This document shows, piece by piece, positions 51,436 through 59,887 of a DNA stretch of 64,000 bases. The notes under the pieces were generated by a model. That model saw nothing but the letters and a program-made list of their open reading frames with translations, was not told the origin of the DNA and ran no database searches. Within the stretch, counting starts at the first letter, position 1. Each line of letters starts with the position of its first letter. This stretch comes from Alphaproteobacteria bacterium (GTDB taxonomy: Bacteria > Pseudomonadota > Alphaproteobacteria > JANSWW01): the NCBI GenBank assembly GCA_024743275.1, contig JANSWW010000008.1, positions 1 to 64,000 of the forward strand, in the 5' to 3' direction. The position numbers were made by a program, and so were the translations under genes.

Positions 51436-52470
51436 ATGTCGTTAGGATCGGCGCAGGTCCCTTCCGCCTGGACGCGACGCGCCGCGCGTGCCCGGGCGTT
51501 GCTGCCGGGCATTTTCGTTGCCGGAATCATCGCATTGGCGGCTCAGTTCATCTCCGACCATTATGGCGCGCCGGCGATGCTGATGGCGTTGCTGTTCGGG
51601 ATGGCGCTGAACTTCCTGCGGGAGGACGCGACCTGTGCGCCCGGGATCGCCTTCTCGGCCAGGACCGTGCTGCGGCTCGGCGTCGGGCTTCTGGGCCTCA
51701 GGATCAGTGTCGACATGGTCCTGGCCCTCGGCGCCGATGTGATCCTGCTGGTGGTCGGCGGGGTTGTCGCGACCATCTGCTTCGGGCTTCTGGCCGCGCG
51801 GTTCTTCGGGTTCCGCTACCGCTTCGCTTTTCTGTCCGCCGGCGCGGTCGCGATCTGTGGCGCGTCCGCGGCCCTCGCCATCGCCGCCGTCCTTCCGAAG
51901 GACGAACGCAGCGAGGAACGCTTGGTCTTCACCGTCGTGGGCGTGACCGTGCTGTCGACCGTGGCGATGGTGCTCTACCCGATCGCGGCGACGGCGATGG
52001 GCATGGACCATCAGGCCACCGGCGTCTTTCTGGGGGCGACCATCCACGACGTGGCCCAGGTCGTCGGCGCCGGTTTCTCGGTGTCGGATGCGGCCGGGGA
52101 GACGGCGACGCTGGTGAAGCTGATGCGGGTGTCGATGCTGACCTTCGTGGTTCTGGCGGCTGCGTTGCTGGTCCGTCGGATGGCGGCGGACCATCCGGGG
52201 TCGACCGAGCGCCCGCCGCTGCTGCCCTGGTTCGTGGCCTTGTTCCTGGTGCTCGTCGCGGTCAATTCGGCCGACTTGCTGCCGGCGGCGATTCCCGAGA
52301 CCGCCAACGCCGTCTCCCGGGCCATGCTGTTGATGGCGATCGCGGCGGTCGGGCTCAAGACCTCGCTCGGGGAGGTGGTCGGGGTCGGGCTCCCCGCCAT
52401 GGCCCTACTGGTCGCCGAGACCCTGTTCCTCGCCGCCCTGGTCGCGGTCTTCCTCGTCTTCGTTCTCTAG
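51436..52470 (+). CDS. YeiH/UPF0324-type putative sulfite or sulfate exporter
   Basis: From ATG 51436 it is a 344-aa, roughly 10-helix membrane protein of the conserved hypothetical 698 family: LPGIFVAGIIALAAQFI, RTVLRLGVGLLGLRIS, GASAALAIAAVLP and TGVFLGATIHDVAQVVGAG. Family members occur next to sulfonate-degradation genes and are proposed to expel sulfite or sulfate. SuyAB releases toxic sulfite directly upstream, so export fits well. The substrate is unproven. Confidence 0.85.
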   Translation: MSLGSAQVPSAWTRRAARARALLPGIFVAGIIALAAQFISDHYGAPAMLMALLFGMALNFLREDATCAPGIAFSARTVLRLGVGLLGLRISVDMVLALGADVILLVVGGVVATICFGLLAARFFGFRYRFAFLSAGAVAICGASAALAIAAVLPKDERSEERLVFTVVGVTVLSTVAMVLYPIAATAMGMDHQATGVFLGATIHDVAQVVGAGFSVSDAAGETATLVKLMRVSMLTFVVLAAALLVRRMAADHPGSTERPPLLPWFVALFLVLVAVNSADLLPAAIPETANAVSRAMLLMAIAAVGLKTSLGEVVGVGLPAMALLVAETLFLAALVAVFLVFVL

Positions 52471-52526
52471 ATGTGAGCTTTCAATAGGTTGTCCATTCGG
52501 TCCCAAGGAGGGAGGCGTTCGTGAGA

Positions 52527-52546
52527 CCCTAGGTCATGACCTAGGG
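52527..52546. promoter_or_regulatory. Perfect 20-bp palindrome overlapping a gene end
   Basis: CCCTAGGTCATGACCTAGGG is a complete palindrome. Its right part includes the stop codon (52541-52543) of the minus-strand nuclease gene. The core GGTCATGA is also the core of the MITE ends at 22511, so it may be a target or scar of that element, or a protein-binding site. Confidence 0.45.
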
Positions 52547-53002
52547 CTTGGCTTCCTCATAGATCGGCCATACGTCGGGGAATCTACTGTTGGCGCCCCG
52601 GGTCTCCTCTAGGCGTTCCGAGCCGACGCCGGCCTTGATCATGAGGGCCGTCAGGTCCTTACCGTAGAAGTCGATGCAGCGGGCCACCACGGTGCCGTCG
52701 GGCGCGGTCCCGGCGGGCTCGCACTTGATCGGATTGCAGTGCCGCAGCAGGCGGGCCATCGTCGCCTTGGAGTGTCGGCCTTCGGGCAGGCTCATGGCCG
52801 GCGTTTCCAGCCCCCAGAGCCGAACCGTGGCGTCCGCGCTGGCGATGAAAAGCGTGTCGCCCGTCACCGTGATCGCGTTACCGGCGATCAAGCCGTCTTC
52901 GGCTTTGGCCGGCGTGCCAAATGTCGTGAGAAGCGTCAGCGCCGTTGCGACATAGACGCGTACCGGAGATGCCTGAAGGCTTTTGAAGGCCATACTCATC
53001 AC
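52541..53002 (-). CDS. Exported thermonuclease (SNase)-like protein
   Basis: This 153-aa protein has a signal peptide (YVATALTLLTTFGTPAKA). The mature part follows the staphylococcal-nuclease fold: ATVRLWGLETPAM supplies an Arg and a Glu at catalytic positions, and DGTVVARCIDFYGKDLTALMIKAGVG supplies the second Arg. Two cysteines (HCNPIKCE) may form a disulfide. Probably a periplasmic or secreted nuclease. The catalytic set is judged by eye only. Confidence 0.75.
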   Translation of the reverse strand: MMSMAFKSLQASPVRVYVATALTLLTTFGTPAKAEDGLIAGNAITVTGDTLFIASADATVRLWGLETPAMSLPEGRHSKATMARLLRHCNPIKCEPAGTAPDGTVVARCIDFYGKDLTALMIKAGVGSERLEETRGANSRFPDVWPIYEEAKP

Positions 53003-53297
53003 TCCCGGGTCAATTAACGCAAGCCATCATACCCCGATAACGCAGACAATAAACCCCAGCGTCCCGATTGGAATACCAAAAGGTCTGTCCGCGTGGAATG
53101 GTTCCGTATCGAGTCGCCGGACTGACGGATCTCCCCCTGTGGCGGGTTGCGACCGGGAAGGCATCCCGCCCGCGTCGCAGATCACGATTGCACCGCATGT
53201 TTTATGGCGGCTTGAAATCGCGGTCGTGATAACCTTCCGTTAAGGAAGTTGAGCGACAGTCAAGTCAGGTGCGTCGTTAACCGGGAGAGCTCGCACG
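53003..53297. other. Divergent intergenic region
   Basis: This 295-bp region lies between the nuclease-like gene (minus) and a hypothetical gene (plus). I see no gene, no clear palindrome and no repeat in it. It presumably holds both promoters. Confidence 0.4.
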
Positions 53298-53648
53298 ATG
53301 ACCGACGCCATGAAGTCGGCCCTTGAGGTTTTGGCGGCCGCGACGGAACAGCATCTCGGCACCCATCCGGTGTCGCGGTCTGTGTCGCAATTGGCCGACC
53401 GCCCGAGCGACTCGGACCTCAAGGCAGCGAAATCGGTGTTTGACCGGCTACCCTCGGAAGACCGGATCCGGGTCAGCAAGATCGCGGAGAACGAAGCCCG
53501 GAAGCTTGCCGGCAAAGATGCGCCCAAGAAGAAGCCCCCGGCAAAGCCCGACCTGTCCCGGGCCGACATTTCCGGCGTCGGGGCGATCGACGATTTGTTG
53601 GAGGATCAGGTGGGGGATATCGCCAAGGGCAAGCACTCCCTGTTGTGA
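53298..53648 (+). CDS. Hypothetical protein, 116 aa
   Basis: This soluble protein has a helical N terminus (MKSALEVLAAATEQHLG), a middle segment (DRLPSEDRIRVSKIAENEARKLAG), a Lys/Pro linker (KDAPKKKPPAKPD) and a short conserved-looking C-terminal helix (ISGVGAIDDLLEDQVGDIA). The codon usage is that of the host. I do not recognise the family. Confidence 0.6.
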   Translation: MTDAMKSALEVLAAATEQHLGTHPVSRSVSQLADRPSDSDLKAAKSVFDRLPSEDRIRVSKIAENEARKLAGKDAPKKKPPAKPDLSRADISGVGAIDDLLEDQVGDIAKGKHSLL

Positions 53649-53700
53649 GGCCCGCCGGCCACACGATCATCTCAGCTCTGCTCGCGCCGAGGTGCCCGAC

Positions 53701-53763
53701 CCAGAATTCCAAACCCCAGAATTGCAAACCCCAGAATTCCAAACCCCAGAATTCCTAAACCCA
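53701..53763. repeat. Four tandem ~15-bp repeats between convergent genes
   Basis: Units of the form CCAGAATTCCAAACC repeat four times with single changes (one has GCAAA, the last CTAAA). They lie in the gap between the 116-aa and 74-aa genes. They lack spacers, so they are not a CRISPR array. Confidence 0.8.
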
Positions 53764-53765
53764 GG

Positions 53766-53990
53766 CTATCTGACGAGGGCACGGCCTTCGTTGTTGATCA
53801 CGAAGAAATCGACACCGTAGCTGTCCCCGACTTCCAGTTTTCCAAGGCCCTGCCGGATCAGCCGGCCCGCGTTCTCGCGGGCGGAAACCTGCCGCAGCAG
53901 AACCGACCCGTTCGGGTCGACCGCGGCGATTCGCAGCAAGGACATTTCCGATGGGGAAAGCTGTCGCCGGGTTTTCGTTGCAACCGTCAT
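53766..53990 (-). CDS. Hypothetical protein, 74 aa
   Basis: This is a small soluble protein: MTVATKTRRQLSPSEMSLLRIAAVDPNGSVLL, followed by QVSARENAGRLIRQGLGKL and VDFFVINNEGRALVR. The middle part (ENAGRLIRQGLGKLEV) looks like a winged-helix or FeoC-like segment, so it may bind nucleic acid. A clear promoter-like AT-rich stretch lies upstream (about 54020-54065). Confidence 0.55.
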   Translation of the reverse strand: MTVATKTRRQLSPSEMSLLRIAAVDPNGSVLLRQVSARENAGRLIRQGLGKLEVGDSYGVDFFVINNEGRALVR

Positions 53991-54236
53991 ATGTCCCTCC
54001 CTGACATCAACGCGACAAACATACTTTAAATTTTACCGATTTTTAACAATTTATTAACCATACTATGTGCGCATCCGGTTGGTCGGCTATCCGAAACGGT
54101 GAGGGCCGGAAGGTCCGAAGCCCTCGGCATGGCTGGCATCCTGGCCGTTCGCGTTACTTCGGCCATCTACGATGTTATGCCTTCGGAGTTGCGCCCGCCT
54201 GGCGGCGACGACCGGACCGCATCAGAAGGACAGCAC

Positions 54237-55157
54237 GTGGCGAGCGATCTCGCGCAGGATAAACCCGTCCCGAATGTCGCTGTCGGCATCGGGTGGATGC
54301 TGCTGACGACCTTGTTGTTCGCGTCCGTCACCGGCATCGTGCGCTATCTCGGTACCGAGATTCCCGCCGCCCAGGCGGCCTTCATCCGCTATCTCATCGG
54401 CACGATCATGATCCTGCCGCTGATGTACCCGCTCCTGTCGCGTCCGCCGTCCAAAGGCTCCATGCGGATCTTCGCACTGCGTGGGCTGCTCCATGGCGGC
54501 GGTGTCATTCTCTGGTTCTATGCCATGGCCCGGATCCCGATCGCCGAGGTGACCGCGCTTGGCTATACCGCCCCGATCTTCGTCACCATCGGAGCGGCTC
54601 TCTTCCTGAAAGAGACGGTTCATTTTCGCCGGGTCGCCGCCGTGATCGCCGGGTTGGTCGGCGCCCTGATCATTCTCCGGCCGGGCTTCGAGGAGATATC
54701 GATCGGCCAGCTCGCCCAGCTCGGGGCGGCACCGCTCTTTGCAGGCTCCTTCCTCATGGCGAAGAAGTTGACCGATGGCGACGACCCGACGGTGATCGTC
54801 GGCATGCTGTCTGTGTTCTGCACCCTGACGCTGCTGCCCTTCGCCCTCTATCATTGGGTGACGCCGGGATGGGACGAGATCGGCTGGCTGACGCTGACCG
54901 CCGCCTTCGCGACGGCCGGTCACTACACCATGACCCGGGCCCTGCGCGCGGCGCCGATCACGGTGACCCAGCCGGTCACCTTCCTGCAGCTTGTCTGGGC
55001 CACGGCGATGGGCCTGACCCTGTTCGGCGAGCCGCTCGATCCGTTCGTCTTGCTGGGAGGCGGTGTGATCATCGCGGCGGCCACCTTCATCTCCCACCGC
55101 GAGGCGATGCTGTCCCGCCGCAAGATGACCCCGCCGGCCCCCGCAACGAAATCCTAG
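54237..55157 (+). CDS. EamA/DMT-superfamily permease
   Basis: From GTG 54237 (AAGGA upstream) it is a roughly 306-aa, ten-helix transporter with two EamA repeats. The first is FIRYLIGTIMILPL ... ALGYTAPIFVTIGAALFLKETVHFRRVAAVIAGLVGALIILRPG; the second ends VTFLQLVWATAMGLTLFGEPLDPFVLLGGGVIIAAAT. An in-frame ATG further upstream (54177) is possible but lacks a good ribosome-binding site. It probably exports or imports a small metabolite. Confidence 0.85.
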   Translation: MASDLAQDKPVPNVAVGIGWMLLTTLLFASVTGIVRYLGTEIPAAQAAFIRYLIGTIMILPLMYPLLSRPPSKGSMRIFALRGLLHGGGVILWFYAMARIPIAEVTALGYTAPIFVTIGAALFLKETVHFRRVAAVIAGLVGALIILRPGFEEISIGQLAQLGAAPLFAGSFLMAKKLTDGDDPTVIVGMLSVFCTLTLLPFALYHWVTPGWDEIGWLTLTAAFATAGHYTMTRALRAAPITVTQPVTFLQLVWATAMGLTLFGEPLDPFVLLGGGVIIAAATFISHREAMLSRRKMTPPAPATKS

Positions 55158-55196
55158 CCTCTATTTGTAGCCTCTATTTGTAGTCTCTATTCGTAG
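55154..55196. repeat. Three tandem 13-bp repeats at convergent gene ends
   Basis: TAGCCTCTATTTG, TAGCCTCTATTTG and TAGTCTCTATTCG run directly on from the permease stop codon and into the 3' end of the opposing lipoprotein gene (stop at 55187). Confidence 0.75.
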
Positions 55197-55651
55197 TAGG
55201 CGCGGGCGTTGGCCTCCAGCATCGCCAGGATATTGTCCCAATTCTCCTGGAAGGCCTCCCGGTCGAGGGTGAGTCGGGCGAACCGTGCGTCGTCGAAGGT
55301 GTCGTAGGCTCCTTTCATGGCACGCTTGTGTGCACCGGAGGAGATGAAGGCGGCCAGGCTCTTGCCGTCCCGCCAGACCGTCGCCGTCCAGGCCTCGTCC
55401 CCCAGCAGCTCCCGGCGCTTCGAGCCCTTGATGAAGCCGGGTGCGGCCTCAAGTTGTTGGTCGACCTCGGCGACGTAATCCCAAAACTTGTCGCGCAGCG
55501 CGCCGTCGTCCTTCAGCGTGATGTGCGTGATGCCGACGACGACGCTGTCGGGGGGTCCCGCCGGGCCGTAGCCGGGTCCGGAGAAGGGCGTGGAAAAAGC
55601 ACAGGCGGACAGCAGGAGATAGACTGCGAGCGACGCGATGATACGGGGCAT
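55187..55651 (-). CDS. Lipoprotein with ABM-like (dimeric alpha-beta barrel) domain
   Basis: This 154-aa protein has a signal ending in the lipobox LLSAC. The mature part (VVVGITHITLKDDGALRDKFWDYVAEVDQQLEAAPGFIKGS, then AWTATVWRDGKSLAAFISSGAHKRAM) has the beta-alpha-beta pattern of antibiotic-biosynthesis-monooxygenase-like or DUF3291 proteins. A lipidated form is unusual for that fold. The function is unknown. Confidence 0.7.
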   Translation of the reverse strand: MPRIIASLAVYLLLSACAFSTPFSGPGYGPAGPPDSVVVGITHITLKDDGALRDKFWDYVAEVDQQLEAAPGFIKGSKRRELLGDEAWTATVWRDGKSLAAFISSGAHKRAMKGAYDTFDDARFARLTLDREAFQENWDNILAMLEANARAYYE

Positions 55652-55729
55652 CGGGAACTCCTGAAGCGGCTTCGGATGTTCCCTCCTACGCGAACGGCCC
55701 GAAAGTGGACCCTTGGTGCCGCTCCGCTT

Positions 55730-56404
55730 TCAGGCGGCCGTGGTCCCGGCGAAGGCCCGGTGGGCGATCTCCGGGAACCGGCTGAAATCGTTGAACGCGT
55801 ACTGATGGGGCAGGTCCCGGATCGGCACTTTGCGATACCCCTCGGTAAACAGCGCGAAGGGAATGGCGGCCCGCTTGGCGGTCTCGGCGTCCACCTCGCT
55901 GTCGCCGACATAGAGCCGCCGGTCGGCATCCAGATGGGCGAAGGCGTGCTGCAGCGGGGCGGGGTCCGGTTTGCGCTCCGCAAGGCTGTCGCCGCCGACG
56001 ACGACGCGGAAGAAGCGGTCGAGATCGAAATCGGCGAGGATCTTGTCGCTCGGCGCCTTCGGCTTGTTGGTGCACACCCCGAGTAGGAAACCCTCATCCT
56101 CCAGCCGGGTCAGGGTCTCGGCCAGGCCCGGAAACATCGTGCTGTGTGCCGTCGGGGCGGCGTCGTAATGGGCGAGGAACGTCTCGATCATCCGGGCATG
56201 GCGGTCCGGTTCCATTTCCAGATCGCAGGCATGGATCATGCGTTCGACCAAGGTCGGCACGCCGTTCCCGATGAAGGACTTGATCAGCTTGAAGGATAGC
56301 GGGGTCAGCCCCTCGTCGATCAGGACCTTCTCGGACGCGGCGTGGATGTCCGGCGCGCTGTCGATCAGGGTTCCGTCGAGGTCGAATACAATGGCTCCGG
56401 TCAT
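55730..56404 (-). CDS. gph: Phosphoglycolate phosphatase-like HAD hydrolase
   Basis: From ATG 56404 it is 224 aa with all HAD motifs: FDLDGTLIDS (nucleophile and acid-base Asp), a small helical cap, VCTNKP (motif II), the motif III Lys in ERKPDPAPL and YVGDSEVDAETA (motif IV). It most likely dephosphorylates 2-phosphoglycolate. Its start overlaps the stop of the upstream thioredoxin-fold gene by a few bases on the other side (56410), so the two are co-transcribed. Confidence 0.88.
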   Translation of the reverse strand: MTGAIVFDLDGTLIDSAPDIHAASEKVLIDEGLTPLSFKLIKSFIGNGVPTLVERMIHACDLEMEPDRHARMIETFLAHYDAAPTAHSTMFPGLAETLTRLEDEGFLLGVCTNKPKAPSDKILADFDLDRFFRVVVGGDSLAERKPDPAPLQHAFAHLDADRRLYVGDSEVDAETAKRAAIPFALFTEGYRKVPIRDLPHQYAFNDFSRFPEIAHRAFAGTTAA

Positions 56405-56409
56405 ATCGG

Positions 56410-56967
56410 TCACGCCGCTGCTTTCCATTTGATCGAACAGCCCATGGAAGGGATTTGCTCTGCAGGCCCCTTGCCGGTTTCCGCCACCTGTTTCATGGCC
56501 TCGTAGAGTTCGCGCCGCAGGTCCTTGGGGCCCGCTTGACTGCGCGAGGCGTCGAGACGGCCGCGATATTGCAGCCCGAGATCGGCGGCGAAGCCGAAAA
56601 AGTCCGGGGTGCAAACGGCGCCATAGGCCCGCGCCACGCCTTGGTCCTCATCGTAGAGATAGGGAAAGGTGAAGCCCTGGTGCGCCGCCTCCTCGCGCAT
56701 TTTCTCGAAACTGTCTTGCGGATAGGTCAACGCGTCGTTCGAGCTGATCGCGGCCACGCCGATCCCGAGCGCCTGCAGATCCCGTGCGTCCCGGACGATG
56801 CGGTCGATGATCGCCCGCACATAGGGACAGTGGTTGCAGATGAACATGACCAGCAGGCCGGTCTCCCCGGCGATGTCGGCCTTGGCATAGGTCTTCCCGT
56901 CGGTGGCGGGCAGCCGGAAATCCGGGGCCGTCCATCCGAAATCGCAGATCGGGGGTGTCGCTGCCAT
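56410..56967 (-). CDS. Thioredoxin-fold peroxiredoxin-like protein
   Basis: The 185-aa cytoplasmic protein has the AhpC/TSA-type sequence APDFRLPATDGKTYAKADIAG and an FICNHCPYV redox motif (CxxC). These match the thioredoxin family proteins often labelled alkyl hydroperoxide reductase-like. GAGGAG lies upstream of ATG 56967. It is the first of a two-gene unit with gph. Confidence 0.85.
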   Translation of the reverse strand: MAATPPICDFGWTAPDFRLPATDGKTYAKADIAGETGLLVMFICNHCPYVRAIIDRIVRDARDLQALGIGVAAISSNDALTYPQDSFEKMREEAAHQGFTFPYLYDEDQGVARAYGAVCTPDFFGFAADLGLQYRGRLDASRSQAGPKDLRRELYEAMKQVAETGKGPAEQIPSMGCSIKWKAAA

Positions 56968-57111
56968 CGTCGTCTCCTCTCGCATCGCGCATGAATTCAC
57001 AAATGGCGCGCCACGCGCCAGCGGAAACCGCGCCGGGCGCCGATCTTGTTGAGCGCGCTTCATGATGCTAATGAAATTAATGAATAGTATTCTTGAGTTA
57101 GAAAAAATTGA

Positions 57112-58032
57112 ATGCCGCGCCCTGAACTCGTCACACTGAAGCAATTGCGGACGATCCGCGCCATCTCCCAGGCGGGCTCGCTCGCCGGTGCCGCGAAGCT
57201 TGTGCACCTCACGCCTCCCGCCGTGCACACCCAGCTCAGGATGTTGGAATCCCATCTGAAATGCCGGCTGGTCGACCGAGGGGCCGGGTCGGAGACGCGG
57301 CTGACCCCGGAGGGTGAGGCGCTCTGCCGCGCCGAGGACAAGATCGAGGCGATCCTGCGCAGAGCCCATGGTGAGATCGAGGCCTTGCGCCACGGCTTGA
57401 AGGGGATGGTTTCCCTGGGCGTGGTCAGCACCGGGAAATACTTCGCCCCGGCGTTGGTCGCCCGGATACGGGATGCCTATCCAGACATCGAGGTGGCGTT
57501 GCGGGTCGGGAACCGGGACGAGATCATCAACCGGCTGCGCCAGGGATCGATCGACATGGCGATCATGGGCCGTCCGCCGCGCGACCCACAGGTGGTGGCG
57601 ACAACGGTGGGCGATCATCCCCATGTCCTGATCGCCTGTCCCCGCGACCCGCTGGTCGGCCGGAAGGACGTGACGCCGGACGAGTTGCTGGAAGAGACCT
57701 TCATCGCGCGCGAGCAGGGATCCGGGACGCGTATTCTGATGAGCCGCTTTCTCGATAAGGCGCTCGGCAGTCGGCCCTATAAGAGCACGGAGATGGACTC
57801 CAACGAGACCATCAAGCAGGCGGTGATCGCCGGCCTCGGGATCGCGATCATCTCCCGCCACACGGTGGTCGAGGAATTGAAGACCCGACGTCTCGCCACG
57901 ATCGATTTCGCCGGTCTGCCGCTGGTCCGCCAATGGTTCCTGATCCACCCGGAGGCATCGGAGCCGACCGGGGCGGCGGCCGTGGTCCACGACTTCATCC
58001 TGGCGCAGGAGGGCCGGTTCCTGCCGGTCTGA
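57112..58032 (+). CDS. LysR-family transcriptional regulator (CbbR-like)
   Basis: In this 306-aa protein the N-terminal helix-turn-helix is LKQLRTIRAISQAGSLAGAAKLVHLTPPAVHTQLRMLESHL. The effector domain includes LGVVSTGKYFAPALVARIRDAYPDIEV and GLGIAIISRHTVVEELKTRRL. The sequence is closest in style to CbbR regulators of the Calvin cycle. No cbb genes are in the window; the neighbouring phosphoglycolate phosphatase gene, divergently placed, is a related clue. It is divergent from the thioredoxin-gph unit, which it may control. Confidence 0.87.
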   Translation: MPRPELVTLKQLRTIRAISQAGSLAGAAKLVHLTPPAVHTQLRMLESHLKCRLVDRGAGSETRLTPEGEALCRAEDKIEAILRRAHGEIEALRHGLKGMVSLGVVSTGKYFAPALVARIRDAYPDIEVALRVGNRDEIINRLRQGSIDMAIMGRPPRDPQVVATTVGDHPHVLIACPRDPLVGRKDVTPDELLEETFIAREQGSGTRILMSRFLDKALGSRPYKSTEMDSNETIKQAVIAGLGIAIISRHTVVEELKTRRLATIDFAGLPLVRQWFLIHPEASEPTGAAAVVHDFILAQEGRFLPV

Positions 58033-58153
58033 GTGGCTGTTTGCCAAGATCTTTCGGGGCTTCGTGAAAAGCTTGGGAAGGCGCCACCGGTTCCCCATAT
58101 CGCCCAAAGACCCTTTAAGGCGGAAAGCCCGATAGAGCGGAAGAAAGACGGAT

Positions 58154-58906
58154 ATGGATATCAATCGATTGGTTTCAGGCATTCTCGGATCGCAGACCGG
58201 CGGCGCCGGGGGACAGGCGACGGACCGGTTGCGCGAAGTGGCTCAGAAGGGACTCGGCGGCTTGCCGCAAGGGGCGATGGGCGGGGCCGTCGGCGGCGTC
58301 GCGGCGGGCGGACTCGTCAGCCTTCTGCTGGGTAGCAAAAAGGCCCGCAAGCTGGGCGGCAAGGCGCTGACCTATGGCGGCATGGCGGTCGTCGGGGGGC
58401 TCGCCTACAAGGCCTGGCGCGATTACCAGGGCCGACAGCACGGAGCGTCGGGGACCGTCGCAAGCCCCGGAGCCGGACTTGAAGCCGCCCCCGAAACAGC
58501 CTTCGACCCGGCCCGCCAGATCGACAGCGCGGGGGGCGACATGCGCCTCGGCCTTCTTCGGGCGATGATCTCGGCGGCCAAGGCGGACGGCCATATCGAC
58601 GCCGCCGAACATGACAAGATCAAGCAGCAGATCGACGCCGCCGGCTTGTCCGGCGAGGAAAAAGGCTTCGTGCTCGACGCCATGGGACAGGCGAGCGATC
58701 CGATCGCCGTCGCGCGGTTGGCCGCCGACGAGCCCCAGGCGGCCGAACTCTATGTCGCCTCGGCCCTGGCCATCGACATCGATACGCCGGCGGAGCGGCA
58801 GTATATGGACAGGCTCGGCGACGCCCTGCGGCTGCCGGCGGATCTCCGCCGGTCGCTGGAGGCCGAGGTCGGCCAGGCGAAAGGCGCCGTCGACGCGAAC
58901 TTCTGA
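58154..58906 (+). CDS. DUF533 / TerB-like protein
   Basis: This 250-aa protein has a Gly-rich N-terminal segment (MGGAVGGVAAGGLVSLLLGSKKARKLGGKALTYGG) that could insert in or touch the membrane. The C-terminal TerB-like helical domain (LLRAMISAAKADGHIDAAEHDKIKQQI, QAAELYVASALAIDIDTPAERQYMDRL) carries acidic residues at metal-binding positions. It matches the DUF533 (YebE) family of inner-membrane-associated proteins, whose role is unknown. Confidence 0.88.
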   Translation: MDINRLVSGILGSQTGGAGGQATDRLREVAQKGLGGLPQGAMGGAVGGVAAGGLVSLLLGSKKARKLGGKALTYGGMAVVGGLAYKAWRDYQGRQHGASGTVASPGAGLEAAPETAFDPARQIDSAGGDMRLGLLRAMISAAKADGHIDAAEHDKIKQQIDAAGLSGEEKGFVLDAMGQASDPIAVARLAADEPQAAELYVASALAIDIDTPAERQYMDRLGDALRLPADLRRSLEAEVGQAKGAVDANF

Positions 58907-59037
58907 TCCCCCGAAATCACTTCTTTTCAAGGTTCTTTTTGCCCGGCCAACGAGCGATACGCGTGTGTCATTGGATTTACGCGTGTGATGATTGATGTTG
59001 GATTACCAGTATAGGTAATCAATGGGAGGATAGGGCA

Positions 59038-59832
59038 ATGAATGGGAGTGTTGATGACGTAATTATTAAAATTCTTAACGGGTTGATCGCGCAAAAACTG
59101 CCGGAGATCACCTCTACCGTCGATAACGCGATCAAGAGTTCCGGTCACGACCCCTGGCCGAATGTCGCCAGTGGCCATGACAGTCCGGGGTCCTACTGCG
59201 TCCATATCCCGATCGTCGGCAAGGAATGTGTTTCCGCCGGCGCGAAGTACAGCCTGAAGAATATGACGGGTCTCAGCACCCTGGATCTCGACAGCGTCGT
59301 GATCACCTCTGTGTCGAATGTGGACAACGCTTTGTCGAAGATCAGCTTCGAGGGGCAGGGCGACGACGACAAGTCGGATTTCCTTCAGGCGGTCGGGCAC
59401 GCCCCGGACGCGGCGAGCGGGTCTAGCTTGACCGGAGTGGTCGCGGTGAAGGCGCATCTCAAGAGCAGTCTGAAACTCGACGTCTCCGGGAGCGTTTACG
59501 CCAGCATCGCGGGGCTTCACCCGAGCGTCGGGCTCGGTGGGTCCGTCACCGTCGACGGGGTGAGCGCGTCGGGCTCAGGCACCGCCGGGATCTCCATGTC
59601 GGGCGGTCAGGTGTGTTTGAACTCGGTCAGCATCAATACGCTCAATCTCCAGGAAGCCAATATCTCGGTCCATCTGAACGGGCTGGGGGTCTTCGGGGGC
59701 CTGCTGAGTTCCGTGGTGACCCTGATCGTCAACCTGTTCAAGAGCACGATCACCTCGCAGATCGCCCCGCTGGTCCGGGATCAGTTGGAGGATGCGGTGA
59801 AGGGGCAGCTGCCGCTGTGCGGCGATATGTAG
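59038..59832 (+). CDS. Hypothetical protein with possible TULIP-like lipid-binding fold
   Basis: This 264-aa protein has no obvious signal peptide. The N terminus (VIIKILNGLIAQKLPEITSTVDNAIKS) and C terminus (LIVNLFKSTITSQIAPLVRDQLEDAVKGQLP) are amphipathic helices. The middle is Ser/Gly/Val-rich alternating beta-strands with a symmetrical look (SGSVYASIAGLHPSVGLGGSV). This long-helix and beta-sheet arrangement recalls BPI/LBP/TULIP lipid-binding proteins, but the call is structural guesswork. A run of short CCGGAAAG repeats follows its stop. Confidence 0.5.
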   Translation: MNGSVDDVIIKILNGLIAQKLPEITSTVDNAIKSSGHDPWPNVASGHDSPGSYCVHIPIVGKECVSAGAKYSLKNMTGLSTLDLDSVVITSVSNVDNALSKISFEGQGDDDKSDFLQAVGHAPDAASGSSLTGVVAVKAHLKSSLKLDVSGSVYASIAGLHPSVGLGGSVTVDGVSASGSGTAGISMSGGQVCLNSVSINTLNLQEANISVHLNGLGVFGGLLSSVVTLIVNLFKSTITSQIAPLVRDQLEDAVKGQLPLCGDM

Positions 59833-59868
59833 GTCCGGAAAGCCCGGAAAGCCCGGAAAGCCCGGAAA
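59833..59868. repeat. Four tandem 9-bp repeats after the stop codon
   Basis: GTCCGGAAA then CCCGGAAAG repeated, ending at AGTACGG, immediately follow the stop of the hypothetical gene and precede the opposing methyltransferase gene end. The repeats are short and exact, similar in placement to other gene-end repeats here. Confidence 0.7.
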
Positions 59869-59887
59869 GTACGGACTGGGCCTCGCC

